Positions 1 to 8,129 of a DNA stretch of 21,158 nt are shown here, piece after piece. The first letter of the stretch is position 1. Each line of letters begins with the position of its first letter. A program made the translations under genes and the position numbers. The stretch is from positions 1 to 21,158 of the forward strand of contig JBEKIX010000065.1 of NCBI GenBank assembly GCA_050011535.1, read 5' to 3'. Source of the DNA: JAFNAG01 sp050011535 (lineage in GTDB: Bacteria > Acidobacteriota > UBA6911). The notes under the pieces are model-generated. The model saw only the letters and a program-made list of their open reading frames with translations. It had not been told where the DNA came from and did no database searches.

Positions 1-238
1 GATGGAACTGCGAAATCTGTGAGCACCCAACAATCTGCGAAACAATCATCTTGCCCCCGACTTGCCACGATCATTCATCGAATCATCGATGGCTCAGCAA
101 TGGTTCCGGGCCTGAAGTCGCGATATAGGAAACTTTAACCATAGATCCCTTTGAAAATCGCATTCAGTACCGCGACCACTAAGTACCCGTGTTCATAATT
201 ACGGTAACGTCTGCTGGTGGGCTTCAGAGGTGATTCAG

Positions 239-406
239 TCAGAAGCATTTCTTATTTTGATATTCTGGTATCAAACACATCCCGCAGGGCCCACCAGCCC
301 TTCGGGCGCCAGCGGGGGCGGCCTCGTCTGCGTTGTCGCTCGGCCTCGACGATGTCCCCGCATCGCCGCCTCCTCCTCGTGCCTCGATCTCGTTTCGCAA
401 GCCCAT
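239..406 (-). CDS. Doubtful 55-aa small ORF with Cys-containing C-terminus
   Basis: This minus-strand frame begins with ATG preceded by AGGAGG ten bases upstream and encodes about 55 residues. The first half is Gly/Ala/Asp/Glu-rich and low complexity. The end changes character, with a CxxC-like CGMC followed by LIPEYQNKKCF, giving three cysteines in the last 15 residues. I do not recognise a family. A leader/core-type peptide is imaginable, but no maturation enzyme, transporter or immunity gene lies within the window on either side. Competing open frames on both strands in the same GC-rich patch make a chance ORF quite likely. Confidence 0.2.
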   Translation of the reverse strand: MGLRNEIEARGGGGDAGTSSRPSDNADEAAPAGARRAGGPCGMCLIPEYQNKKCF

Positions 407-763
407 GTGCGCGGTACCTCCTAATATTCGGACGGGCTCCTTTTCGTATGTGGCTCTGCACCACTGGTTTAGTCCGAATCGTAGTGTAACCCACGACCTA
501 CGAATTCGGAGTCGGTCGTTCCATTGTGACTAGATGATTTAGGCTGAATTTTTTTCGATCCGCATAGCACGGAAAGATCGTACGCTTCAAACTGAAGCTG
601 ATTGGCGCGGAGAATTACATACCGATTCTATCGGCCCCGTTTGCCCGCCCGATCATATCAACCGTAACTCATTCCATGGCCCGGTTAATGCTAAGGGGCT
701 GGCTATTTCTTTTGGCGACTTATAGCTTCTTCAAGTTTATTCAAAGTTTTGTCAGCAATGCAA

Positions 764-782
764 CACCGCGGGGACCGCGGTG
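764..782 (-). terminator. Hairpin downstream of the PQQ-propeller gene
   Basis: A perfect 8-bp stem (CACCGCGG / CCGCGGTG) with a 3-nt loop lies ten bases beyond the minus-strand stop codon of the propeller gene. On the minus strand it is followed by TTGCATTGCTG, which is only weakly U-rich. It may be an inefficient intrinsic terminator or a 3'-end stabilising hairpin. Confidence 0.5.
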
Positions 783-792
783 CCACTCTGCG

Positions 793-2115
793 TCACTTCA
801 CCCCGGCCATGGAGACGCAGACCAGCTCTTTGTCGTTGCGAGCGTAGAGGCAGCGATTGGCAAATGCCGGATGGCTCCAGACAACAGATCGATCGAATAC
901 CACGTTGGTCGGCTCCAGCACATGCTGACGTCCCAGCTCCTCATAGCCCTGTCGAGTTAGGTTGGCCAGAATCAGGTCACCTTTCTCATTAAACAGGACG
1001 AATCGATTACCATTCTTCACGACGAATGCCGTTCCATAGCGAGCTCGTCCTGGCCCGCCGAAGGTCGCAGCCGTGGTCTGCCATAGTCGCGTCCCATCCT
1101 TCAGATCCACGCCCATCAATGCTCCTGTTTCAATGTCGCAGCCGTAAATCGTGCCATCATCGATGAAGGGAGTTACGTTGGCCGAATAAATTGCGTTTTT
1201 GGGCTCGCCCCGCCATTGAATCTCGGCACCCGGCTTGTCATTGTCCAGCTTCAACAACGCAGCCACGCCGAAATTCGATGCCAGGAGGTAAGATTCCCAC
1301 TTCCGAGGCGCGGCAATCGCCATTCCGACGAATGGTTTTAGCGCAGCTGTCCAGTAGACCTTGCCGGTCTTTGGGTCGAGGCTGTTAAGTGATTCGGAGT
1401 TCCAGATCAACAGCTGCCGAACACCGGCGTGCGTGATAATCGACGGTGGACAGTACCCTGGCTCGCGCGACGAAAGTGCTCGCCAGACCTCCTTTCCCGT
1501 ATTCTTGTTGAAGGCAACTACAACCGAACCTTCACCGCCCACGACACAGTAAAGCAGATCACCGTCTACCAGGGGATGAGCGGCGAAACCCCATATCGGA
1601 GTTTTGGCCCCGTAATCCTTCACGTAGTCAACGCTCCAAATCACCTTGCCGGTCCGGGCATCGAGGCACCATAAATTCCCTTCCGCTCCCAGGGCGTATA
1701 CCTTCCCATCCGCAACGGTAGGCGTAGTCCTGGGGCCGCCGGCGAACGACAGGCTGTAAGAGCGATCATACTCGTGCTTCCATAGAATCTTTCCAGTCCT
1801 TGCCTGGAGACAGAGCACACGTTCCTTGCCCGTCGTCTTATCGCGAACATCCGGGTTGTTGGTAACCTTGCCCGACTTCAACAGATAGTCCAACACGTAG
1901 ACGCGTCCATCCGCCACAGCGGGCCCCGCATACCCAAGGCCAATTTTCGTTCGCCAAAGAACGGGAAGTCCGTTCTCCGGAATTCGCTGCACAATTCCAT
2001 CTTCGCGCCAGACGCTGTCTCGTTGCGGTCCCAGCCACTGCGGCCAATCATCGGCCCAGGCAGTCACGCCAAGGACACACAACAGGACGAGCGAGCAGAA
2101 CCGCATCCAACGCAT
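793..2115 (-). CDS. Exported PQQ-like beta-propeller repeat protein
   Basis: A 440-aa protein with an N-terminal signal peptide (basic MRWMR, hydrophobic core, cleavage probably after VTAWA) followed directly by DWPQWLGPQRD, the usual opening of exported PQQ-like (BamB/WD40-like) propellers of Acidobacteria, Planctomycetes and Verrucomicrobia. Repeated blade motifs of the type DGKVYALGAEGNLWCLDARTG recur through the chain, for example LCLQARTGKILW, VVAFNKNTGKEVW and NSLDPKTGKVYW. I chose the ATG at 2115 because GAGGAG sits eight bases upstream and the signal peptide starts there; the 22 codons further upstream lie beyond the -10 box. The exact role is unknown: family members are either quinoprotein-like or structural propellers, and no residues prove PQQ binding. 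It is a single gene with its own promoter and terminator-like hairpin. Confidence 0.88.
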   Translation of the reverse strand: MRWMRFCSLVLLCVLGVTAWADDWPQWLGPQRDSVWREDGIVQRIPENGLPVLWRTKIGLGYAGPAVADGRVYVLDYLLKSGKVTNNPDVRDKTTGKERVLCLQARTGKILWKHEYDRSYSLSFAGGPRTTPTVADGKVYALGAEGNLWCLDARTGKVIWSVDYVKDYGAKTPIWGFAAHPLVDGDLLYCVVGGEGSVVVAFNKNTGKEVWRALSSREPGYCPPSIITHAGVRQLLIWNSESLNSLDPKTGKVYWTAALKPFVGMAIAAPRKWESYLLASNFGVAALLKLDNDKPGAEIQWRGEPKNAIYSANVTPFIDDGTIYGCDIETGALMGVDLKDGTRLWQTTAATFGGPGRARYGTAFVVKNGNRFVLFNEKGDLILANLTRQGYEELGRQHVLEPTNVVFDRSVVWSHPAFANRCLYARNDKELVCVSMAGVK

Positions 2116-2513
2116 AGTTTTGACTCCTCTCAGTTGATGCTGCATTATAGGTGCTTTCAAAATCTCTATTCTAAGCCTCAACCTCGTCGTAAAATAGCGT
2201 GGATTTCAACTAATCGGCAAGGTCGGATGTCCGAAGTTTACATAATCTGTCGGTTGAAAATTGCTGTTACTCCTATGAGTCGCGTTCGCAGAAGTTACCC
2301 AGTGCAGATTCTCAATGTCCCAGATGGCAGTTCAGGGGAGTCTTAATCCATCACTTGTCCGGATCGCATGCTTTCTTCTTATCATCGCATCGCCCTCGTT
2401 TCCCTCGGCAAATGCGCGTGATCTCCACGGAGAATTCCCAAAACTTCGCAAAAACGATCAAGATTCGCTCGCGAAATATCGCTTATAGTACAGGATATCG
2501 GAAGAGATAAGCG
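2116..2513. other. Divergent intergenic region
   Basis: This region of about 400 bp separates the divergent propeller gene and the AraC-type regulator. It holds the -10 box at 2144-2149 and the inverted repeat at 2478-2515. Open frames in 2200-2340 have no recognisable content. I see no other feature. Confidence 0.5.
2144..2149 (-). promoter_or_regulatory. Candidate -10 box of the propeller gene
   Basis: A perfect TATAAT hexamer is read on the minus strand 28 bases upstream of the ATG at 2115, predicting a leader of about 20-25 nt. No good -35 hexamer is seen at 16-18 bp, so a weak or activator-dependent promoter is possible. Confidence 0.4.
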
Positions 2514-2515
2514 AT
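2478..2515 (+). promoter_or_regulatory. Inverted repeat overlapping the araC-type start codon
   Basis: ATCGCTTAT at 2478-2486 is exactly complementary to ATAAGCGAT at 2507-2515, with 20 nt between. The right arm ends inside the ATG at 2514-2516, and GGAAGAG (the ribosome binding site) lies just before it in the loop. In DNA it could be an autoregulatory operator; in RNA it could mask the start codon. Confidence 0.4.
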
Positions 2516-3392
2516 GAGCTACATACCGAATGTACTGCGCGCGGTCGACTATATGGAACGGAATCTTACCTGCCCCGTATCGGTGTCCGATGTCGCGTCG
2601 GAAGCGGCGTATTCGACTTTTCATTTTGTGCGATTGTTCAAAGCGCTTACCGGATATACCCCGGGCAGCTATTTGCGAAGGCGCAGATTGACGGAGGCTG
2701 CCGGAGAACTGGCGGGCGGTAGAAAGCGCATCATAGAAATCGCATTGGATTACCAGTTCCAGTCTCAGGAAGCCTTCACACGGGCGTTCAAAGACTGCTT
2801 CGGCATCAATCCCAGCGCATTCAGGAAAAAGGGAGGCGCTCATTTGCTGGGAGCGGCGAGGCGGATTGACGAATTATTTCTCATTCATTGCATGGAGGTG
2901 ATAACCATGGAACCCAGGATTGTGAAGAAGGAAGCGGTCAAGCTGATCGGAATCATGTATTACGGCGACAACAAGAATTGGGAGATCCCGATAATTTGGC
3001 AAGAATTCATTCCCCTGATGAAGAAAATTCCTAGCTGTCTTCCCGTGCATGCGTCGTACGGCTTGTGTTTTTATACGGAGAGCTTCTCGAAGACAGGATT
3101 CTTCTATTATCTGGCAGGGCTGCCGGTATCCAGCCTTGAGGAGATACCGATCGAACTTGTTGGCAAAATTCTTCCCGCGTCTGAATATGCTGTGTTTACG
3201 CATAAGGGGCCGCTCGTCGGCAAAACCAACACTGTCAAGGATACATACGCCTACGCTTACGGCACCTGGCTGCCCAAGTCGCCCTATGTGAATCCCCATG
3301 CTTATGACTTCGAGTATTATGACGAGCGATTTAAAGGCAACGATAATCCGGAATCCGAAATAGACATTTGCATACCGATCAGGAAACGATAG
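2514..3392 (+). CDS. AraC-family transcriptional regulator with GyrI-like effector-binding domain
   Basis: A 292-aa regulator. Residues about 8-107 form the AraC/XylS DNA-binding domain with two helix-turn-helix units: the first around VSVSDVASEAAYSTFHFVR, the second around IIEIALDYQFQSQEAFTRAF, ending in the family signature FGINPSAFRK. Residues about 135-290 resemble the GyrI-like small-molecule-binding domain (Rob/SoxS-associated, BmrR-like), typically binding amphipathic ligands or drugs. The order HTH then GyrI-like is the usual one for this subfamily. The start ATG has GGAAGAGA a few bases upstream. The inverted repeat on the start codon suggests autoregulation. Base composition is lower in GC than the Tad locus, and the protein resembles those common in Firmicutes, so horizontal acquisition is possible (inference). 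The next gene starts within or just after its stop codon. Confidence 0.9.
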   Translation: MSYIPNVLRAVDYMERNLTCPVSVSDVASEAAYSTFHFVRLFKALTGYTPGSYLRRRRLTEAAGELAGGRKRIIEIALDYQFQSQEAFTRAFKDCFGINPSAFRKKGGAHLLGAARRIDELFLIHCMEVITMEPRIVKKEAVKLIGIMYYGDNKNWEIPIIWQEFIPLMKKIPSCLPVHASYGLCFYTESFSKTGFFYYLAGLPVSSLEEIPIELVGKILPASEYAVFTHKGPLVGKTNTVKDTYAYAYGTWLPKSPYVNPHAYDFEYYDERFKGNDNPESEIDICIPIRKR

Positions 3393-3424
3393 GGACACAA
3401 GGAAAGCCCGAGGTTTGCATCTCC

Positions 3425-4090
3425 ATGTTTCTCCGTAAAAGTGAGATCCTCGCTTTCAACAATCCCACACGCTATGTGGGAGGGGATTTCTACGATTTCC
3501 TGCAACTGAGTTCAGGGGAATGGGTGGGGGTTTTGGCAGATGTCTCCGGCAAGGGGATGCCCGCGGCCCTGTTAAGTTCGATGGTGCTGGGCGCTCTAAG
3601 CATGGAATTCCGCGCAAGGACTCAACCGAAGGAGGTCTTGAACCGGGTTAACCAGTTGCTTTTCGAAAAATCTCTTCCCTTCCAGTTCGTTACGCTCTTT
3701 CTCTTCCTCCTGACCCCGCAAGGCATCGGGCAATTCATCAGCGCGGGACATAATCCAGCCTATTTGTTCCGTTCCGCCACGGGCAAGATCGAGGAACTGT
3801 CCGCCGGTGGTTTAATCCTGGGAGCTTTCGATTCTGTCTCCTACAACTCCTGCCCGCTCCAACTCTACAAAGGAGACATCCTGGTGGTTTATTCCGATGG
3901 CCTGACAGAGGCTGAAAACCACTTGGAAGAGATGTTCGGGACGGAAAGACTGCTGGAAATCATTCGGCGGGAAGCCCCCGCGGGAAGTTCGGCGCTCAAA
4001 GGAACATTCTTGAAAGCCATCGAGGAATTCACTATGGGCATGCCGCAAACTGACGACATCACCTTCCTGGTCGTTGAAAAATGTCAATGA
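3425..4090 (+). CDS. SpoIIE/RsbU-type PP2C phosphatase domain, N-terminally truncated
   Basis: A 221-aa protein from this ATG, consisting of almost nothing but the SpoIIE-like PP2C (pfam07228-type) phosphatase domain. The metal-binding and fold motifs are all present in order: VGGDFYDF (about 18-25), ADVSGKGMPAALL (about 38-50), SAGHNPAYLF, YSDGLTEAEN and TDDITFLVV near the end. Such domains dephosphorylate Ser/Thr on anti-anti-sigma (STAS) factors. Homologues normally carry sensor or receiver domains before this point, and the first conserved segment begins only about 11 residues after the ATG. An in-frame TTG at 3368, inside the regulator gene, would add 19 residues with no family resemblance. 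The gene therefore appears 5'-truncated, joined to the regulator gene by a rearrangement. The catalytic domain looks intact, so activity is possible. It converges on cpaC with a gap of only 27 bp. Confidence 0.82.
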   Translation: MFLRKSEILAFNNPTRYVGGDFYDFLQLSSGEWVGVLADVSGKGMPAALLSSMVLGALSMEFRARTQPKEVLNRVNQLLFEKSLPFQFVTLFLFLLTPQGIGQFISAGHNPAYLFRSATGKIEELSAGGLILGAFDSVSYNSCPLQLYKGDILVVYSDGLTEAENHLEEMFGTERLLEIIRREAPAGSSALKGTFLKAIEEFTMGMPQTDDITFLVVEKCQ

Positions 4091-4117
4091 GAGAATTGAC
4101 GTCGCGGGATCCAGCAG

Positions 4118-5698
4118 CTACTTGCCTGGAGGCGGAGAGGCCGAGGGCTCGGAACCGGGGGACTGCGCCGGGACCGGATTCAATAACGGCAAGCCCTGCA
4201 CTCCCGTCCAGCCGCCCAAGTCCTTTCCTTCCAGCTTCATTCCGTTCTGGTCTCTGATGCTCTGCATGAGCTTCTCAAAAGGAATCGCCTCCGTGGGCGG
4301 CGCGGCTACGGGCCCCGTGGCAGACGTTCCCGGCGTCCTCGGCACGGTGTCGGGCCCGCTCAGCGCCCCAGGGAACTCCAGACGCGGCGGCTCCTGGCCC
4401 TGTGCCATCGGACGAAGGACTTCCGGCGTCACGATGACCAGCAGTTCATTGTTCTCCTTCGTGGTCGAGCGCGATTGAAATAACTTGCCCAACACCGGGA
4501 TGCTCGAAAGCAGCGGCACCTTCTCCAGGGTCTCCGTCATTTGCCGGTCCAACAGCCCTCCTATGGCGAAGCTCTGGCCGGATTCCAGTTCTATTTCCGT
4601 CTGGACCCGCCGCGTCGTCAGGCCGGGGATCGTGACCCCTTGAAACGTCAGGCCCGACGTGAAATCCAGCGCGCTGACCTCCGGCGCCACGGCCAGCCGG
4701 ATCGTTCCCCGCGGCGTCACCAGGGGCAAAAAGTTGATTCGCACGCCGAACTCGCGAAACTGAACCGTAACTGTTCCGACCCCAGCGCCTCCCCCCTGCA
4801 AAATGGGGTAAGGGAACTCGCCGCCCGCCAGGAAGCTGGCCTGTTTGCCGTTCATGGCGAGAACGTTAGGTTCGGCCAGAATTTCGAACAGCCCGCGCGA
4901 CTCAAGAGCCTTGATGGTTGCGCCCAGGTTCAGGTCCGGCCGGAACAGGAAGAAGTTGAGCGCATCCGTGAGGGTGATGGTCGTGGGCTGGGGCGGCTGA
5001 AACGTGACGGTCGGCGGCGAAAACTGCCCGGTGCTAAACCGGCCGATCGTACCGGCCGCTCCGGTGCTGATCAGGTTCAGGCCAAGTTGGGTGCTGGCGG
5101 TTCGATCCACCGTGGCGAACTGGACCTTGAGAAGTATCTGCGTCTCGGCGGGCGGTACGTCCACATAAAGAAAGTTCGCGACTTTCCCCACGGTAGAGGC
5201 AACGGTCGCCGCCCGGTCAACGCTGACCAAGTCCTTGGCCGTGCCGGTCAGGAATACCGTGTCGTTATCGTACGAGACGTTGATGTTCTGTCCCGGCAGC
5301 AGCTCCTGGAGTTTCTGGTGGAGCGTATCCAACTTCGCCTTCAAATCCGACGTATTCGGCCGGACGGTGACATCGAAAAACAGCTTGTTCCCGCCCTGCT
5401 GCCATAGAATCAGGGACGTTTCGCCGGGCGCTTTGCCGTCGATCAGCACTTCCTGAGGGCTCACCGCCCTCGCCTCGGCGATGTCTCCGAAGCCAACGGC
5501 AACGCGCTCGATGGGCGTCTCGCTGTTGATTACGAGCGACTTGCCGACCGTCAGCACCAGCTCCCGGTGAGCTTGCGGCGCCTGTTGTGCATAAGCCGGC
5601 GCGGCCGGCGGCGCCGCCATGCCGGCGAACCCTGCCACCAGACCGGCATAGGCAAAGAGAAACGCCGCCATCCGTTGCGTCAGTGTGTGCACTCTCAC
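4118..5698 (-). CDS. cpaC: Tad pilus secretin CpaC/RcpA
   Basis: A 526-aa outer-membrane secretin of the Tad/Flp pilus. The signal peptide ends near AYA-QQ (about residue 37). Residues about 45-115 are the pilus-assembly N-terminal domain (RELVLTVGKSLVINSETPIE), 118-183 a BON/N-domain-like segment, and 185 to about 440 the secretin core, with the hallmark VPLLSSIPVLGKLFQSR followed by ELLVIVTPEVLRP. The tail is Pro/Gly-rich and low complexity. The start is GTG at 5698, overlapping the cpaB stop by four bases (GTGA), with GGAGG eight bases upstream inside cpaB; this indicates translational coupling. It is the last gene of the locus and meets the phosphatase gene head-on, with no clear terminator in the 27-bp gap. 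Confidence 0.95.
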   Translation of the reverse strand: MRVHTLTQRMAAFLFAYAGLVAGFAGMAAPPAAPAYAQQAPQAHRELVLTVGKSLVINSETPIERVAVGFGDIAEARAVSPQEVLIDGKAPGETSLILWQQGGNKLFFDVTVRPNTSDLKAKLDTLHQKLQELLPGQNINVSYDNDTVFLTGTAKDLVSVDRAATVASTVGKVANFLYVDVPPAETQILLKVQFATVDRTASTQLGLNLISTGAAGTIGRFSTGQFSPPTVTFQPPQPTTITLTDALNFFLFRPDLNLGATIKALESRGLFEILAEPNVLAMNGKQASFLAGGEFPYPILQGGGAGVGTVTVQFREFGVRINFLPLVTPRGTIRLAVAPEVSALDFTSGLTFQGVTIPGLTTRRVQTEIELESGQSFAIGGLLDRQMTETLEKVPLLSSIPVLGKLFQSRSTTKENNELLVIVTPEVLRPMAQGQEPPRLEFPGALSGPDTVPRTPGTSATGPVAAPPTEAIPFEKLMQSIRDQNGMKLEGKDLGGWTGVQGLPLLNPVPAQSPGSEPSASPPPGK

Positions 5699-6570
5699 TT
5701 CTTTTCCTCCGTGGGCCTCGGAAATTTCGCTTCGGACTGTTTATCCCCGTTGAAAACTTCGATTTGGTAAGGCGGCACCGAAGTAACCTGCGCGGGCGCC
5801 CGCGGCGGCACCTTCGCCGGCGCCACCGGGGCGCGCGGGCGCGCCGGAGCAGCCGGCGGCGGGCCGCCGAAAAGCGCCGACTTCGTCGTCCCCGGGGGTT
5901 TGGTCAATTCCGTATCCAGCGGATTGCGCAGTACCAGTTGGATGCGAGTCTCGTTGCTGGCAAGGCTGAGCACTTCGGCCTGCTCCGGAGTTACCAGCAG
6001 GTTTACCACCTGCACCACTACCGGCTTCCCCTCGCTGTCTTTCTGGTAATTCTGTCCGGCCGAAAGCACCTGGATGTTTTGCAGGATCGTCTTGACTTGG
6101 GGATTCTCGTTATTGCTTTGCGGACCGGGAGGAACGCCCGAAACCAGAACGTCCACCCTCATGCCGGGGACGACGAAACCGGCAACGCCGACGATCTCGT
6201 TGACCTTGACCGCCACCGCCCGCATGCCCGGCGGAATCGTAGCGGCCAGGCCGCCGCCCGCGCCGGGAGCCGCCAGACGGTTCTCCATGACCGGTTCGCC
6301 GGCGTAAACGGGGGCGATCACGCCGCGGCCAATCAGTCCGTCTTTTTTCGTGACCATGCCCGGTGGCGTAACGCCCGTCCAAGCGCCCATCTGGATATCG
6401 CCGTCTTTAATCAGAGTGCCGATTTCCAGCGTACGCGCAGCTACCACCACCTGCGTGGTGGGCGCGCCGGTCTGCGCGCCTCTCGAACGAATCGCCCGGT
6501 ACACCAGAAACGTGGCGCCTCCCGATATCACCAGCGCGACGAGCAGGATCGCCGTTACTCGTTGGTTCAT
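5695..6570 (-). CDS. cpaB: Tad pilus assembly protein CpaB/RcpC
   Basis: A 291-aa protein with one N-terminal membrane segment (about residues 5-25), a SAF domain (VVVAARTLEIGTLIKDGDI and following) and an RcpC-type domain (PPGMRAVAVKVNEIVGVAGF, VVPGMRVDVLV). It ends in a Pro/Ala-rich tail of about 60 residues. CpaB is thought to line or stabilise the periplasmic part of the secretin channel. The ATG at 6570 has AAGGGG about ten bases upstream. It overlaps cpaC by four bases and follows tadG after about 150 bp. That gap holds no recognisable gene and may be a weak spot in the operon. Confidence 0.94.
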   Translation of the reverse strand: MNQRVTAILLVALVISGGATFLVYRAIRSRGAQTGAPTTQVVVAARTLEIGTLIKDGDIQMGAWTGVTPPGMVTKKDGLIGRGVIAPVYAGEPVMENRLAAPGAGGGLAATIPPGMRAVAVKVNEIVGVAGFVVPGMRVDVLVSGVPPGPQSNNENPQVKTILQNIQVLSAGQNYQKDSEGKPVVVQVVNLLVTPEQAEVLSLASNETRIQLVLRNPLDTELTKPPGTTKSALFGGPPPAAPARPRAPVAPAKVPPRAPAQVTSVPPYQIEVFNGDKQSEAKFPRPTEEKK

Positions 6571-6719
6571 AATGTGAAACCCCTTAATTCGCTTCCGCGA
6601 TCTACTTTCACTGCGGCGGCCTCGACCTGGCTGCCGGAGCCACCGTATTCTTCAGTCCGCCGCTCTTGGTTCGCTCCCGCCGGCCACTACATGCTTGTTC
6701 TCCCGTCTCCTTCAGGCGT

Positions 6720-8129
6720 CTACGGCATGTCGTTGGGGATCAACCGGGACACCGTGAGATCTCCCGCGATCTGCGTGAAGATCGTGTTCAGGTCAGAGGT
6801 GGGGCGGGCGCCTGCGGTGCAAGTACTGCTGGTGTCTTTAAAGAACGTCGACGCATTGGAGGCCATCTGCTGCATCGTGGCGCACGGGCTGATGGATGGG
6901 GAGGTGTCAGTCGAGCATCCCGATGCCTGCGCGCCGTAGGCGACCGAGTATACCCTGGTTCCCGCGGCTGTCGCGGCCTGGGCCGCGGTGACCGCCTGAT
7001 GGCATTCCTGTTTCGTGGATATGTACGTCCCCGACGTGGTTGAGGCCCCCGGCATTTGAGTTGACGTGGCGCTTACGTTGCCATCGCCGAGGATGATGAG
7101 CACGTTCTGCGCATTCGGATGTGTTGACTGTTGGGAGACGAGATTCGCTTGCGCCTGATAGATTGCTTGCGCGTAGTAGGTTCCCTGGCCGCCTACGGCC
7201 TGTAAGCAAGGGGTACTCGTACTCGTTGCCCCTACCGCCGTCACAAGGTTGGAGCTGGCGTACAGCGAAACAGCGGTGTCGGAAGTGCGGTAATCGCTCG
7301 AGTAGTTCACGATCTCGTATGTCGATGTCGATGGGAAGGGGGTCGCGTACTTCGCCGTCGCAGGCGAACCCGAGCAGTTGTAGTCACGCGCAACCGTAGC
7401 CGTCGTCACCGGTGGAAATGCGTATAGGGCGACCGTATCGACCGCGTTTGCTACGTTGCCGCCTCCACCACTGCCATTCATTGTAACCGGGCCGCAGCTC
7501 GATGCGCTCGCGGGGCAGGGCGAGACGCCTTTCAGCAGAACCTGGACGCCGTTCAACGCGCAACGGATTCTCGTGTTGCCGCAGCCGCTGTCGCTGCTAG
7601 TCATCGACGAGGATGTGTCGACGACGAGCGCCACGTTGTACGGGCTTCTCGCCGAGCCCCTCATGGCCGCGGTCGCGGTCGCCGTGAGCGTAACTGAGCT
7701 TATGCCAAACAGCTTCATGAAAGTCGTCGGCACCGGTACTTGTTGCTTCACGACGACGGCGTTTGCGTTCGCGGGAGCGACGCACAGGACCCCCCAGCCA
7801 GTCAGGGTCGACGAGCACTTCAACTGAGGGTACCCAGACACCATCGTAACGTTTGGCAGATTGGAATGAGCGTTGTTGCTTCCCGCCACGCTGCTGAACG
7901 CCGTCGCGGCGGCTGTTGCCGTGGTATTGGGCAGGCTCTGCGCTCCCGCCAACGCCGCCGCATCCGTGGAAGCTTGGAGTTGGGCATGGCTATAATAGAG
8001 CCGCCCGCCGTCGATCGCCAAACCGGCAAATCCAAGGAGCAGGACTAAAGAGGCCGCCGCTATGAAGAGCATCTGTCCGCGCTGGTCCTTGCGCGCTCGC
8101 CGTACAAATGATTCGCTGTTTCGTTTCAT
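6720..8129 (-). CDS. tadG: TadG-like pilus protein with von Willebrand A domain
   Basis: A 469-aa protein starting MKRNSESFVRRARKDQRGQM, with a TadE/G-type N-terminal helix at about 20-40 and the segment GGRLYYSHAQLQASTDAAAL typical of Flp-pilus TadG N-termini. After SPYNVALVV comes DTSSSM (about 171-176), the DxSxS metal-ion-dependent adhesion site of a vWA domain. Repetitive Ser/Thr/Ala-rich sequence and scattered cysteines suggest an exposed, disulfide-stabilised portion. It ends LTVSRLIPNDMP, as homologues do. The glutamate at +5 of the prepilin motif is absent, as is usual for TadG. I chose the ATG at 8129 rather than 12 codons upstream because it overlaps the tadE stop as ATGA and has GGAG eight bases upstream. 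Likely role: tip or anchor component of the pilus (inference from family). Confidence 0.9.
   Translation of the reverse strand: MKRNSESFVRRARKDQRGQMLFIAAASLVLLLGFAGLAIDGGRLYYSHAQLQASTDAAALAGAQSLPNTTATAAATAFSSVAGSNNAHSNLPNVTMVSGYPQLKCSSTLTGWGVLCVAPANANAVVVKQQVPVPTTFMKLFGISSVTLTATATAAMRGSARSPYNVALVVDTSSSMTSSDSGCGNTRIRCALNGVQVLLKGVSPCPASASSCGPVTMNGSGGGGNVANAVDTVALYAFPPVTTATVARDYNCSGSPATAKYATPFPSTSTYEIVNYSSDYRTSDTAVSLYASSNLVTAVGATSTSTPCLQAVGGQGTYYAQAIYQAQANLVSQQSTHPNAQNVLIILGDGNVSATSTQMPGASTTSGTYISTKQECHQAVTAAQAATAAGTRVYSVAYGAQASGCSTDTSPSISPCATMQQMASNASTFFKDTSSTCTAGARPTSDLNTIFTQIAGDLTVSRLIPNDMP

Larger units (their letters stand above)
1..792. other. Mostly non-coding left end
   Basis: No convincing protein gene is seen here. 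Several overlapping open frames exist on both strands in a GC-rich patch at about 285-430, but none has recognisable domain content. The only frame with a good ribosome binding site is the doubtful small ORF at 239-406. The stretch 430-760 is of lower GC with no recognisable gene, and a hairpin at 764-782 belongs to the downstream side of the minus-strand propeller gene. Confidence 0.5.

Noticed and set aside
676..992. Small plus-strand frames at the end of the propeller gene
   Set aside because: They overlap the 3' end of a well-supported gene and the hairpin, with no domain content.
4541..5407. Long plus-strand frame opposite cpaC
   Set aside because: Arg/Gly/Gln-rich shadow of the GC-rich secretin gene on the other strand, without domain content.
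6571..6719. Search for a small gene between tadG and cpaB
   Set aside because: The only ATG with a Shine-Dalgarno-like sequence is followed immediately by TAG; no credible frame remains.
5587..6939. 450-codon plus-strand frame opposite cpaB
   Set aside because: Shadow frame with extreme Arg/His content; the minus-strand cpaB is fully supported by domain motifs.
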